Assembly: GCA_964344765.1 (NCBI GenBank)
Contig: CAYFOM010000009.1
Span: 1 to 64,000, forward strand
Origin: JACNIZ01 sp964344765
Lineage (GTDB): Bacteria > Planctomycetota > UBA1135
Length of the DNA: 64,000 nucleotides
Direction: 5' to 3'
The notes under the pieces are model-generated. The model ran no database searches. It was not told where the DNA came from and worked only from the letters and a program-made list of their open reading frames with translations. Numbering within the stretch: position 1 is the first letter of the stretch; each line of letters starts with the position of its first letter. The translations under genes and the position numbers were made by a program. Below are positions 42,263-51,547 of this stretch, piece after piece.

Positions 42263-42619
42263 GTGAAATCTGCCTCGACTTTCGTCTCCCTCACGGGAAT
42301 CGCGCTGACCTTGATGACTTTGGCGAGTTGCAGCAGCAGCAACCGGGCGTGCAAGTTGTGCATCGTCGATGACGACTGCAACGCCGGATACACCTGCGAG
42401 GAATTCACCGATCGCACCTATCGCTGTGCCAAACCCGGCATTGATTGCGAAGGCGTGTTTCCGCTGGCACCTAGCGGCGACGAAGAGTACATCGTTGTCG
42501 ATTTAGATCATGATTCGGTGCCGGATCTGCTGCACGTGCGCGCCGGCCAATGGCAAAAAGGAGCGCCGAACGGTGAGTTCGACGCCCCTCGGCAGTGGAA
42601 TGCGCAGGTGGAAAACTAA
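42263..42619 (+). CDS. Small Cys-rich lipoprotein
   Basis: This 118-residue protein starts at GTG 42263 with CTGGAG upstream. A lipobox (LMTLASC) is followed by a compact Cys-rich segment with CKLCIVDDDCNAGYTC...CAKPGIDC, i.e. C-x2-C-x5-C-x5-C, a pattern known from small disulfide-rich domains in surface proteins of delta-proteobacteria. A DLDHDSVPDLL segment resembles one FG-GAP/calcium loop. It lies 27 bases after the sulfatase-TPR gene, so it may belong to that operon. The function is unknown. Confidence 0.7.
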   Translation: MKSASTFVSLTGIALTLMTLASCSSSNRACKLCIVDDDCNAGYTCEEFTDRTYRCAKPGIDCEGVFPLAPSGDEEYIVVDLDHDSVPDLLHVRAGQWQKGAPNGEFDAPRQWNAQVEN

Positions 42620-42628
42620 GCGGTCTCG

Positions 42629-44053
42629 CTAAAACTCCACCTCGGCTTCGAATCCGCCCTCACCGTCGGGAGATCCCTGATCGCGCATATTCATCATCAT
42701 TTCCATCTGCGTGCGGATGGCGTCGGCGAGGCTGGGTAGCTTGTCTTTGTCGACATCCATGACCAGAGCGGCGAGGTCCATTTCATCGACGGCGGCGAAG
42801 TTGGAGAAGGTCATCTGGTAGCCCGGGTTTTCGCCCGAACCGATTACCAGCTCAACCGGACGACCGGATTTTTTGTCAACGATCAACTCGACCTGAACAC
42901 CGTCCTGCTCGCCGTCTTCCTCGGACTTGCTCACAGAGCTGAGGAACGCCGATCCCTTGCCGCGCAAGATCACGCGGGTTTCCGATTCATCAGCCACATC
43001 GAGCGCACACCACTTGAAAAGCGCTTCCAAGTTCTGCGCCGGGTTGGCGTAAATCGGATTCGGATCGAAGAACGACGCCATCGTCGGCGGCTGCGGCATC
43101 TGGGCATACTCTTGTTGCAACGCAGTTGCTTCCTTGGCGGTCATCACATGCATGCCCGGCGGCAACATCGACATCTGCGATTCGGTGTCGGCGAAATAAT
43201 GCCCGTCGACCAGCGTCACGTTCGACACGGTTTCGATCGGTTCCGGCATCATCGGCAGATCCAACGTGGTGGTTGAACGCACGCGCTCACCCAACGCACC
43301 GCCGTAAACCACCGTGCCCTTGCGAACCAGCGGCAATTCCTGTTCATCATCCGGCGACATGCCGGCCCTGATGGTTGTGGTCTGGCTGAATTCGTACTTG
43401 GAACCACTTTTGCGTAACGCAGCAACCGCCTTGTCCATCCATGGCTTGGCCGCGTCGGTCGAGTTCCATTCCTCGGCCATTAATTCGGCCATATCCGAGC
43501 CCACCTCAATAACCGAGTCGCCATCGTCGCCGACCTCCAAACCAAGCATTCGCTTGAGCGGGCGGTCCATACCGGCCGGATGACCGATCCACGCGATCTT
43601 GCCTTCGCCATCTACCAAAAACGACGTCGGGATTCCGCGCTGGCCGGATGCATCCATGTAATCCTTCCAAACCGAGCGATCGGGATCGGTGCCCAAGGTG
43701 TATTTCGTGCGCTCGGCCCACTTGGATTGATCCAAAAACTTCTTGGCCACCTCGAGGTCTTCATCGCTCAAGCCAATGATGACGATTTGCTCGCCGAGCT
43801 CCTTCTGCAGCTTCGACAGATGCGGCATGCTGTCTTTGCACGGCGCGCACCAAGTCGCCCAAAACTCAACCACGTAACACTGGCCGGGCTGGAACGACGA
43901 AACCGGATTGCCTTTGATCCAATGTTCCACGTCGAGCGCCGGTGCGGCATCGCCGACGCGAAGCTTTTTGGATTCCTGGGCGAGCAAGCTTTCGCTGCCG
44001 GGATGAATGCCGGCGAAGGCGACCAGCAGTGCGGGGATGAACAGGTTTTTCAT
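42629..44053 (-). CDS. Exported TlpA-like thioredoxin-fold protein with long C-terminal domain
   Basis: ATG 44053 (MKNLFIPALLVAFAG) gives 474 residues with a signal peptide ending at LLAQE. Residues about 25-160 form a TlpA/ResA-type thioredoxin domain: VEFWATWCAPCKDSMPHL with the C-A-P-C active site, and GIPTSFLVDGEGKIAWIGHP with the cis-Pro. The last 250 residues form a beta-rich domain (TTIRAGMSPDDEQELPLVRKGTVVYGG, GRPVELVIGSGENPGYQMTFSNF) resembling DUF2092/LolA-like lipid- or protein-binding folds. Disulfide or thiol chemistry in the periplasm is inferred. Confidence 0.85.
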   Translation of the reverse strand: MKNLFIPALLVAFAGIHPGSESLLAQESKKLRVGDAAPALDVEHWIKGNPVSSFQPGQCYVVEFWATWCAPCKDSMPHLSKLQKELGEQIVIIGLSDEDLEVAKKFLDQSKWAERTKYTLGTDPDRSVWKDYMDASGQRGIPTSFLVDGEGKIAWIGHPAGMDRPLKRMLGLEVGDDGDSVIEVGSDMAELMAEEWNSTDAAKPWMDKAVAALRKSGSKYEFSQTTTIRAGMSPDDEQELPLVRKGTVVYGGALGERVRSTTTLDLPMMPEPIETVSNVTLVDGHYFADTESQMSMLPPGMHVMTAKEATALQQEYAQMPQPPTMASFFDPNPIYANPAQNLEALFKWCALDVADESETRVILRGKGSAFLSSVSKSEEDGEQDGVQVELIVDKKSGRPVELVIGSGENPGYQMTFSNFAAVDEMDLAALVMDVDKDKLPSLADAIRTQMEMMMNMRDQGSPDGEGGFEAEVEF

Positions 44054-44172
44054 GGCCCCGATAGATGGCAAGCTGCGTGCCAACGGATTTTCAGCGGATT
44101 TTTTCGCCTAGGCACGATCCTGCGGCAAATCGCGGCCAACGATTTCCCCAAATGGGGATTCCCATCCGCAAA

Positions 44173-45540
44173 TCAGGGCGAGACCCCGTGCTTTTCCAAC
44201 CGATACAAAAAGGCTTTGTACGGCATATTCAGCAGCTTGGCGGCACGCGTGCGGTTGCCGTTGCAAAGCTCCAAAGCCTGGGTCAAAACTGCTGCCTCGT
44301 GGCTCTCCCAATCCAAACCGTTAGGCCCCAATTTAAATTCCTCAGCCTCATCGGGGCCGACGGGTTTCCCTGCGGCGATCGGTAAGTCTTCGGCGCAAAC
44401 TTGACCGTCTCGAGCCAGCAGAATCAGACGCTCCAAAGTGTTCGACAATTCGCGCACGTTGCCAGGCCAATCGTGACTCAACAACCATCGAGTGACGGCC
44501 GCGGCGAAGGTTGGGCGAGCGCAATGGTGGCGGCGGACTAAAACGTCGCTGAGATGATCGATCAGTTGAGGCAAATCCTCGCGGCGCTCGCGCAGCGCGG
44601 GCATGTGCACCGGAACCACGGCAAGTCGGTAGTACAGATCTTGACGGAACCGTCCGGCGGCGACCTCGGCTTGCAGGTCGCGGTTGGTGGCAGCGACCAA
44701 GCGAACATCAACATCCTCCTCGTCGACGTCCCCCACCGCGGTGACTTTGTGCTCCTGCAAAGCGCGCAGCAACTTGGCTTGCAAGTCCATCGGCAGCTCG
44801 CCGACTTCGTCCAAAAACAAGGTGCCGCCGGCTGCGGCTTGGAAGTACCCGGGGCGGTCGCGGTCGGCACCGGTGAAGGCTCCTTTGCGCGCGCCGAAGA
44901 AGGTGGCGTCGGCGAGGTCCGCGGCGATGGCGGCACAGTTGACGGCAACAAAAGTGCCTTGGTTGCGCGCCGACAAAGCATGCAGCGCGCGCGCCGCGAG
45001 TTCTTTGCCGGTGCCGCTTTCGCCGGTCACCAACACGGTAACCTCGGTCTCGGCGACGCGTTGCAACGCGCTGTAAACCTGCTGCATTCCGGGCGCGCGG
45101 CCGACCATGTCGACCAGGCGATCACGTTCGGATAACTGCTCATTCAGGCGGCGGTTTTCGTCGGCCAAACGGCGTGCGCGCAGACCGCGTTCGACGGACA
45201 GCAGCAGCGTTTCGCGCTCGAACGGCTTGGCCAAATAATCATCGGCACCGGCGCGCACTGCTTCCACCGCCCGTGCGATGGTGCCGTACGCCGAAACCAT
45301 GACGAAGGCGGAATCGACATCAGCATCTTGCATGCGGCGAAAGACTTCCATGCCGTCGATGCCGGGCAATTTCCAATCGCATAAAACCAGATCAAAGACG
45401 CCGCCGTCGAGGGCTTCCAAGCCGTCTTCACCGCTGGCAACCGGCTCGACTTGGTAACCGGCTTCACGTAGCAATTCCGCCACCAGCTGGCGCTGAGGAG
45501 CCTCGTCCTCAATCAGCAAAATGCGCGCGGATTCAGACAT
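44173..45540 (-). CDS. NtrC-family sigma-54-dependent response regulator
   Basis: This 455-residue protein has the full three-domain architecture: a receiver with phospho-acceptor Asp55 in LVLCDWKLPG and a conserved Lys in YLAKPFE; an AAA+ domain with Walker A GESGTGKELAAR, the sigma-54 contact loop GAFTGA, and Walker B GGTLFLDEVGELP; and a Fis-type HTH (NGNRTRAAKLLNMPYKAFLYRL). It activates sigma-54 promoters when phosphorylated. Its start overlaps the end of the histidine kinase gene by 8 bases, so they are a cognate pair. The target genes are not evident; I found no convincing -24/-12 promoter in the flanks. Confidence 0.95.
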   Translation of the reverse strand: MSESARILLIEDEAPQRQLVAELLREAGYQVEPVASGEDGLEALDGGVFDLVLCDWKLPGIDGMEVFRRMQDADVDSAFVMVSAYGTIARAVEAVRAGADDYLAKPFERETLLLSVERGLRARRLADENRRLNEQLSERDRLVDMVGRAPGMQQVYSALQRVAETEVTVLVTGESGTGKELAARALHALSARNQGTFVAVNCAAIAADLADATFFGARKGAFTGADRDRPGYFQAAAGGTLFLDEVGELPMDLQAKLLRALQEHKVTAVGDVDEEDVDVRLVAATNRDLQAEVAAGRFRQDLYYRLAVVPVHMPALRERREDLPQLIDHLSDVLVRRHHCARPTFAAAVTRWLLSHDWPGNVRELSNTLERLILLARDGQVCAEDLPIAAGKPVGPDEAEEFKLGPNGLDWESHEAAVLTQALELCNGNRTRAAKLLNMPYKAFLYRLEKHGVSP

Positions 45541-47011
45541 TGGAATTCGTCTCCAAAGTACGGTTTAGCTCCTGTTGAAGCGAGTTTAGCCGTAAGATCG
45601 CGCGGCAGCCGCCGCCACCGCGATTGCCAATCTCCAGTCCCCCACGATAACGATTGATGGCAATGCGTCGGGCTAAAAATAATCCCAATCCGGCGCCGTG
45701 TTCCTTGGTCGTGTAATGCGGAGTAAAGAGCTTGTTTTGCACGTCATCCGCCAGGCCGCATCCGCGATCCAGGACCTCGATCTCATGGCCGTCCGCAGTG
45801 GATTGGATGTTTACATGAATGGGCTCTCGCGCGTCTTCACCACTGGCCTCAACCGCGTTGGTCAGCACCACGTGCACCAATGCGCGCACCTCGGCCGGCA
45901 CTCCGGAGAGGCTGGCCGAATCGGAATCCACCTCGATTTGAATCTCCGGAATGGGCTCGCTTCCTTGCATCAATTCCAGCGACACATCGCGCACCGTATC
46001 CACCAACGAAACCTCTTCCAAGTGCCCTTGACCGGCGCTGGACAAGGCCAAGAAATTGCGCATCGCGCGGTCCACTCGCTGCACCTGCGCATGCACCGAC
46101 GACGCCAACTCCATGCGCCGATCCGGCTCGAGCTCGGATTGGGTCAAACGCTGCGCCGACAATCCAATGACATGCAACGGATTGCGCATCGCATGGGCCA
46201 AGCCGCGCGCCAGTTCCCCCAGCTCGGTGAGGTGAGCTTGTTCCTTCAGTCGCTCGGCTTCATCCTGCAATTCCTCCAACCGCAACGACATCGAGTTAAA
46301 CGCCTGAATCACTTCGCCGACTTCGGTACCGCCGCCGGTTGCCACAGTTTCGCCGAAGTTGCCGCCCTCCACCTTGCGCGCAGTCGCCGCCAACTGCCGC
46401 AAGGGCACGCCCAGCTTGTGCGCTGCAATCACCATCGCCAATAGCGCTAATAGAAGGATCAGCGATGTGCCCAAAATCAAACCGGAGCGAAACTCGGCTA
46501 GGCGCCTATCGATGGAGTGGCCGGCAAATGGAATGTCCAAATCAAAACCCAGCGGCTTGCCATCGGGGCCGAGTTCATCGGCTCGAAGCACCGAGATTTT
46601 GACCGGCGGCGGTCCATCGCCGAAGCCGCCTTCGACGATCGGCGGGCCTGGAACGATGGTCCAATCGGTATGCGCGGTGCCACCGAAAATGATTCCGGCC
46701 GGACCGATGACTTCGACCTCTCCTTCGCCAATGATCCCGACTTCACTTTCACTCATTAAGCCGAAATCGCGGTGAGTGATTACCCCATCCTCCAACATTT
46801 GCTGGATTTCCTCAGCTGATGCCGCTGGAAAACCGGGCAAGCCCTCAAGCGCGATGATTTGCTCGAACAAGGATTTTCCGATCAGCAAGGCGTCTTCGCG
46901 GCGGCCTTCTTCCAACTGCTCGGTCAGCGCCGAAAGCAGCCACCATTGCGCCAAGCCCAACAACCCGATCAGGGTGATGAAGAACAGGATCAATCGTTTG
47001 CGCAGGCTCAT
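45533..47011 (-). CDS. Membrane sensor histidine kinase (partner of the NtrC-type regulator)
   Basis: The 492-residue protein has a first membrane helix at about 8-28, a periplasmic sensor region of about 140 residues, and a second helix (LGTSLILLLALLAMVIAA) near 180. A HAMP linker follows, then a dimerisation/phospho-acceptor helix with LARGLAHAMRNPLHVIGLSAQRL, and a C-terminal HATPase domain (LTNAVEASGEDA, VLDRGCGLADDV, GLGLFLARRIA). It overlaps the response regulator gene and is divergent from the second OPT transporter, 101 bases away. The signal is unknown. Confidence 0.94.
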   Translation of the reverse strand: MSLRKRLILFFITLIGLLGLAQWWLLSALTEQLEEGRREDALLIGKSLFEQIIALEGLPGFPAASAEEIQQMLEDGVITHRDFGLMSESEVGIIGEGEVEVIGPAGIIFGGTAHTDWTIVPGPPIVEGGFGDGPPPVKISVLRADELGPDGKPLGFDLDIPFAGHSIDRRLAEFRSGLILGTSLILLLALLAMVIAAHKLGVPLRQLAATARKVEGGNFGETVATGGGTEVGEVIQAFNSMSLRLEELQDEAERLKEQAHLTELGELARGLAHAMRNPLHVIGLSAQRLTQSELEPDRRMELASSVHAQVQRVDRAMRNFLALSSAGQGHLEEVSLVDTVRDVSLELMQGSEPIPEIQIEVDSDSASLSGVPAEVRALVHVVLTNAVEASGEDAREPIHVNIQSTADGHEIEVLDRGCGLADDVQNKLFTPHYTTKEHGAGLGLFLARRIAINRYRGGLEIGNRGGGGCRAILRLNSLQQELNRTLETNSNV

Positions 47012-47112
47012 TGCAGGGGTTCAAGTTTTTGGAACTGCAAAACAGTAGCAAGCAGCGTGCCGTCGGCGCAAAAAGCGGCCCTTATCCCCCCGCGCAACGC
47101 TACCTTTTGCCA

Positions 47113-49128
47113 ATGGCTTTGTTCCAAAAGGCGCCTTCAACCCACGAGGAGTACGAGCAGTACCAACCTCTGGACATCCCCCCCGACAAGGTCCTCGAAA
47201 TGGACGAGGACGAGTGGTACGAGAAGGTTTACCGCGGCGAGAGCTTCCCTCAGCTCACCATTCGCGCGGTGCTGATGGGTTCATTCCTCGGCTTCTTCCT
47301 CGCCTTCACCAACCTTTACGTGGGTCTGAAAACCGGCTGGGCGCTGGGAGTCGCGATTACCGCGTGCATTGTTTCTTATGTGGTGTGGAACGGTTTCTTG
47401 CGCTTGCGCCTAGCAAGAACGCCGATGACCATCCTCGAAACCAACTGCATGCAGTCAACGGCAAGCGCAGCGGGTTATTCCACCGGCGGCACGATGGTTT
47501 CGGCAATCGCCGCGATGCTGATGTTGTCGGCTTCGCCCGAGAATCCAAACGGCGAGCACCTGCCGCTACCGGCGCTGATCTTGTGGACCCTGTTCCTCGC
47601 CGCACTGGGCACGGTGCTGGCGATCCCGATGAAGCGGAACATGATCAACCAAGAGAAGTTGAAATTCCCATCGGGCACGGCGGCGGCGGTGACGCTGCAG
47701 TCGCTTTATTCGCATGGCCAGGAAGCCGTTCGCAAAGCTTATGCGCTGTTGATCTCAGCTTCGGCAGGCGCGATTTGGAAGATCTTCATCGGCGTCAACT
47801 TCTTCTTTGATAAGCCCAGAATCCGCGAAGCCGACGGCACCGAGATTACTACCATCGTCGCACCGGACTCTTTGATTTTTGACGGAATCAAAGCTCGCGG
47901 CCAGATTGCCGATGGCGATCAAATGGTCGATGCCAAAGCCAGTGATTGGACCGTGGTCATGGACCACGACCCGATCATGATTGCCGCCGGCGCATTGGTC
48001 GGTTTGCGCATCGCGATCTATATGGTGCTCGGTGGCCTAGCTCTCGCTTGGGGCTTGGGCCCGGCCGGCTTGACCATGGATTGGGAGAACCCTGCCGGCG
48101 AGGTGGTTTACGCAGTTACCAACCCTGGTCGCGCGTGGAAAGAGATCGGCCTTTGGTTAGGTGTATCGATCATGGTTTCGTCCGGCATCTTGTCGTTCCT
48201 ACTGCAATGGAAAACCATCGTGCGCGCCTTCACCGGCTTTAAAGGTGGCGGCAGCGCCAGTGAAGCAGCGGATGCTGAATTGCGCACCCGCACTGAAGCT
48301 CCGGGCAGCTGGTTCTTGATCGGCACGCTGATCTCCGGCGCTGGTGTGATTTGGGTTGCACAGCACTACTTCGAGATTCCAGTGGTTTACGGCATCCTCG
48401 CGGTGCTGCTGACCTTCTTGCTGTCGCTGGTTGCCTGTCGTGCAACTGGTGAATCCGATATCACGCCGGTTGGTGCCATGGGCAAGATCATGCAGCTGAC
48501 CTTTGGCGTGTTGATCCCGCAAAGTACGTCGGCCAACTTGATGACGGCGTCGATTACTGCAAGTTCGGCCGGGTCGTCCGCCGACTTGCTGAACGACTTG
48601 AAGTCCGGATACTTGCTCGGCGCCAACCCGCGCCGTCAATTCGTCGCCCAGTTCATGGGTATCTTCGCCGGTACTCTGGCGACGGTTTGGGGCTTCCGCA
48701 TGTTGGTGCCCGATGCCACCAAACTCGGCGGCACCGAGTTCCCGGCACCGGCCGCGGTTGCATGGAAAGCCATCGCCGACGTCTTCAAAGGCGGGCTCGA
48801 AAACATGCACGCCGCACACGTACACATGATCTACTGGGGGTTGGCCTTGGGCGCGATCATGGTGCTGATGGAAGCCGCCGCCGAAAAAGCCGGCCAGAAG
48901 AAGATGAAGCAATACCTGCCGTCGGCCACTGGCATCGGCTTGGGTTTGATTCTGCCCTTCCAATACCCGCTGTCGATGTTGATCGGCGCGGTGGCCGCAT
49001 ACGTCTGGACCAAGTCGAGCAAGAAGTCGGCCGAAACCTACGTCATCCCGATCGCCGCGGGCATCATCGCCGGCGTTTCGATTATGGGTGTGATTTCGGC
49101 GCTGATTAACGCCAAGTTCTTCGTCTAA
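47113..49128 (+). CDS. OPT family oligopeptide transporter (copy 2)
   Basis: ATG 47113 (MALFQKAP) gives 671 residues, the same start as the paralogue at 29799-31802; the frame is open 34 codons further up, but that sequence is not homologous. All OPT blocks listed for copy 1 are shared nearly word for word. The variable parts are the loop around residues 230-300 and the loop after the middle helices (FKGGGSASEAADAELRTR). It is transcribed divergently from the two-component genes, which makes it a candidate target. A hairpin follows its stop. Confidence 0.92.
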   Translation: MALFQKAPSTHEEYEQYQPLDIPPDKVLEMDEDEWYEKVYRGESFPQLTIRAVLMGSFLGFFLAFTNLYVGLKTGWALGVAITACIVSYVVWNGFLRLRLARTPMTILETNCMQSTASAAGYSTGGTMVSAIAAMLMLSASPENPNGEHLPLPALILWTLFLAALGTVLAIPMKRNMINQEKLKFPSGTAAAVTLQSLYSHGQEAVRKAYALLISASAGAIWKIFIGVNFFFDKPRIREADGTEITTIVAPDSLIFDGIKARGQIADGDQMVDAKASDWTVVMDHDPIMIAAGALVGLRIAIYMVLGGLALAWGLGPAGLTMDWENPAGEVVYAVTNPGRAWKEIGLWLGVSIMVSSGILSFLLQWKTIVRAFTGFKGGGSASEAADAELRTRTEAPGSWFLIGTLISGAGVIWVAQHYFEIPVVYGILAVLLTFLLSLVACRATGESDITPVGAMGKIMQLTFGVLIPQSTSANLMTASITASSAGSSADLLNDLKSGYLLGANPRRQFVAQFMGIFAGTLATVWGFRMLVPDATKLGGTEFPAPAAVAWKAIADVFKGGLENMHAAHVHMIYWGLALGAIMVLMEAAAEKAGQKKMKQYLPSATGIGLGLILPFQYPLSMLIGAVAAYVWTKSSKKSAETYVIPIAAGIIAGVSIMGVISALINAKFFV

Positions 49129-49140
49129 CCAATAGGCAAG

Positions 49141-49167
49141 GCTGCCCGCTTCAAACTTGCGGGCAGC
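49141..49167. terminator. Hairpin between convergent OPT and DUF2235 genes
   Basis: GCTGCCCGC (49141-49149), a 9-base loop, and GCGGGCAGC (49159-49167) form a perfect 9-bp stem in the 49-base gap between two convergent stops. There is no long T-run on either side, so a bidirectional, partly factor-dependent terminator is inferred. Confidence 0.5.
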
Positions 49168-49177
49168 TCACCACCTC

Positions 49178-50803
49178 TTAGGAAATCCGCTCCACTACCA
49201 GCTTCACCGAGCCGCGGTTGTTGGAGTAGAAATTCCAAGCGTCATTGGCAAAGCCATACAAGTAGCCCGATTCGGTCGGGCCAAAGTCATCGACCCCATT
49301 GCCGATCTTGAAGATCTGGTGGCGGTCAGGAGTGCCATCTTCCTCTGGATTACCGGCATTGGCGACGGCACCGACTAAGCAGAACCATGGCATGCCTTCC
49401 TCGCGGCGTGTGAATTTAAAATCCGCGTCCTCGTTGCCGGTGGCCTTTTTGAACAGAGTCTCCACCATGCCCCAAGCGGTGCCGGCCGATCGAATGACTT
49501 CGCCGAAGTGCAAGCCGTCTTCGGTGGTGCCGTCGGCGGCGCTCTTGATGGATTTGTCCATCCACTGCCCGCTGGCCGTGAGCTTGTAGCGCGCGCCCTT
49601 CTCAAGGTAGATGCCGGTGCGGTTCCACGGCTGGATGGCGAAGATGTCGACCTGCTGTTTTTCGCCGACTTTTAAAACCCGGGTCGGGTGGTAAACCGCC
49701 TGTGCAATCGGCGGATCCATGAATCGATCATGTGCCGACGGGTGCAAGGCCGGATCCGGCTTAGCCGCCTCCTTGGTCTCGTCGTCGGCATCCGGCTTCA
49801 AAGCCGCGCGCGCCGTTTTGGAATCGGGGAAGCCGGGAATGTTGCGCGGCTGAGTCGGAAGCAGTGCAAACGCCCCCTTCGCCGAGTCATGAGCAACATC
49901 CTTAAAATTCGGGCTGACCTGGGCGATGATCTGATCATCCAACTTCAATCCAGCGTCCTTGGCTTCTTGCAGCATCCATTCCAGCGCGCAATCCGACAAC
50001 CCATGCTGCACATATCCACCGCCCACATCACTATGCGCCCCGGGGAACCAAACCTGCTTAACGTTCTCGCGCCCTTCCACGCCGGTCCACAGCGTCGGGC
50101 TAAAACTGGCGCGCTGCTCATCCAGCGCCAGCGCATGGCAGGCGTACTTGACCGAATCCGACAGCTTGGTGTCGTGAAAACCCGCCGCTTCATCATCCAG
50201 CAGGTTCAAAATCGCCACATCATCGGGAATGCCGACCGCGCCGACCGTATCCCACACGCCTATAAAATGAATGCCGACGCCATTGCAGCCATCGGTCTGG
50301 TCGCCGCCGACCTGCTTGACCCTCGGGTCACCGCTGTGGAAGGACCATGCACGCCCCCATTCTTGGATCGGCCGGCCTTTGCGATATCCATCCTTGAACA
50401 GCGTTTTCACGCGCATCCATTTGCGTTCCGCCTCGACCCCGGTCAGATTCAGCAGCCCTAATCCGCAAATCATGCCGCCCAAACTGCGCACCGTGTAAGC
50501 GCCGCGGCTAAAACCGAACAGAAAGATCTGATCGCCGGGCTGATAGTTGTCGGCCAGCCAGTAATAAGCACTTTGAATATTCTGATTCAGGCCCAAGCCC
50601 AAACCGCCGCCGAGCATCTTCTTCAGCTTGCCGCCCTCGGTGCCGACGCCAGGGTGGTAGTACTTCAGCTGGTTGACTTCTTCGTCCTTCCAGTCGTCGA
50701 CGGCGTGATAAAGGCGCACCACGTTGGTGGGCACAGGGATTCCGTCGGTTTCTTGGTCCTGGGTATTCCAGGTTCCATCGCAGCATACGATTAATCGGCG
50801 CAT
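49178..50803 (-). CDS. DUF2235 alpha/beta-hydrolase (Tle1-like phospholipase) with C-terminal beta-domain
   Basis: ATG 50803 (MRRLIVCCDGTWN) gives 541 residues; the frame opens earlier but that part is not family-like. The DUF2235 hydrolase core has the nucleophile elbow GFSRGAYTVR, the acid VWDTVGAVG and the histidine in GAHSDVGGGYV, the triad of Tle1 phospholipase effectors. The last 130 residues (GIYLEKGARYKLTASGQWMDKS...) form a beta-sandwich resembling the galactose-binding PA-IL lectin-like fold. No signal peptide and no type VI secretion genes are near. A lipase or esterase acting on membrane lipids is inferred. Confidence 0.85.
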   Translation of the reverse strand: MRRLIVCCDGTWNTQDQETDGIPVPTNVVRLYHAVDDWKDEEVNQLKYYHPGVGTEGGKLKKMLGGGLGLGLNQNIQSAYYWLADNYQPGDQIFLFGFSRGAYTVRSLGGMICGLGLLNLTGVEAERKWMRVKTLFKDGYRKGRPIQEWGRAWSFHSGDPRVKQVGGDQTDGCNGVGIHFIGVWDTVGAVGIPDDVAILNLLDDEAAGFHDTKLSDSVKYACHALALDEQRASFSPTLWTGVEGRENVKQVWFPGAHSDVGGGYVQHGLSDCALEWMLQEAKDAGLKLDDQIIAQVSPNFKDVAHDSAKGAFALLPTQPRNIPGFPDSKTARAALKPDADDETKEAAKPDPALHPSAHDRFMDPPIAQAVYHPTRVLKVGEKQQVDIFAIQPWNRTGIYLEKGARYKLTASGQWMDKSIKSAADGTTEDGLHFGEVIRSAGTAWGMVETLFKKATGNEDADFKFTRREEGMPWFCLVGAVANAGNPEEDGTPDRHQIFKIGNGVDDFGPTESGYLYGFANDAWNFYSNNRGSVKLVVERIS

Positions 50804-50944
50804 TTGCAGGAGATGCAGAGAGGGGATCGGGAGATTGTCGGTTTGGACAGCAGCAAACGTGTGTGCTGTCAACAACGACAATCATGCCCGATCCCCGACG
50901 CCGACTTCAATAAAGCCGTTCTTGCGAATCTAGCTCGCTGCGGG

Positions 50945-51388
50945 CTACTTGCCCATGTCGCGAACCATCTGCACCAAACCGGCGACGACTTCCGGCTTGT
51001 CGTTCAGGTCACCGTTGGGAGCCATCAGCGGGCTCAGGCCAACTGCACCACCACCTTCGAGAATGACCTTGGTCAGGTGCTCGTCGGTAACCGATGCTTG
51101 CCATTCGGCGTCCTTGAAGGAGCGCGGCTTCGGATCCAAAGCGGCGGCAGCGGCACCATCGCCTTCGCCAGCGTTGCCGTGGCATGCGGCGCAGGCAACG
51201 AAGCGGGCTTTCGCAGCTTCCATATCGGCCTTCGGACCTTCCGGCTCTGGGGTCGGAGCTGGAGTGTTTTCGGTGTTTTCCGCCGGAGTGTTGACCTCGG
51301 TGTTGGTGGTGGGCTCTTCCCCGCCACAGCCGACGGCAACGAGGCCGGCAACGGCAGCCAGGATCAGGGTGGTTGGGTGCAGTTTCAT
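50945..51388 (-). CDS. Monoheme cytochrome c lipoprotein
   Basis: The 147-residue protein has a lipobox (LAAVAGLVAVGC), a Thr/Pro/Glu-rich linker of about 35 residues and a class I cytochrome c domain: ACAACHGNAGEGDGAAA heme site and a probable axial Met in SPLMAPNGDL. The flexible tether suggests an electron shuttle anchored to a membrane. It is divergent from sdhC, 159 bases away, so co-regulation with succinate dehydrogenase is possible. Confidence 0.9.
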   Translation of the reverse strand: MKLHPTTLILAAVAGLVAVGCGGEEPTTNTEVNTPAENTENTPAPTPEPEGPKADMEAAKARFVACAACHGNAGEGDGAAAAALDPKPRSFKDAEWQASVTDEHLTKVILEGGGAVGLSPLMAPNGDLNDKPEVVAGLVQMVRDMGK

Positions 51389-51547
51389 GACGGGAAATCT
51401 AGGCGATAAACGCTAAAAGTCAATGGTTTCAAGCCCAGGTTCACTTGATTTTCGACCCCCCTGGATTAGATGCCTCCCTGCTATCATCTGCACCCTTTGC
51501 GGGGCACCTCCCGCAAGTTCCCCCAGGCCTCAAACAGGCTTCCAGGA

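Noticed and set aside
44145..44158. Short TCCCC-AAAT-GGGGA palindrome after the response regulator gene
   Set aside because: The stem is only 5 bp with no U-tract on either strand, which is not enough for a terminator or operator call.
47012..47112. Possible sigma-54 promoter (TTGGCA...TTGC) between the histidine kinase and the OPT gene
   Set aside because: The spacing between the GG and GC elements is 14 bases, not 10, so it does not fit the -24/-12 pattern.
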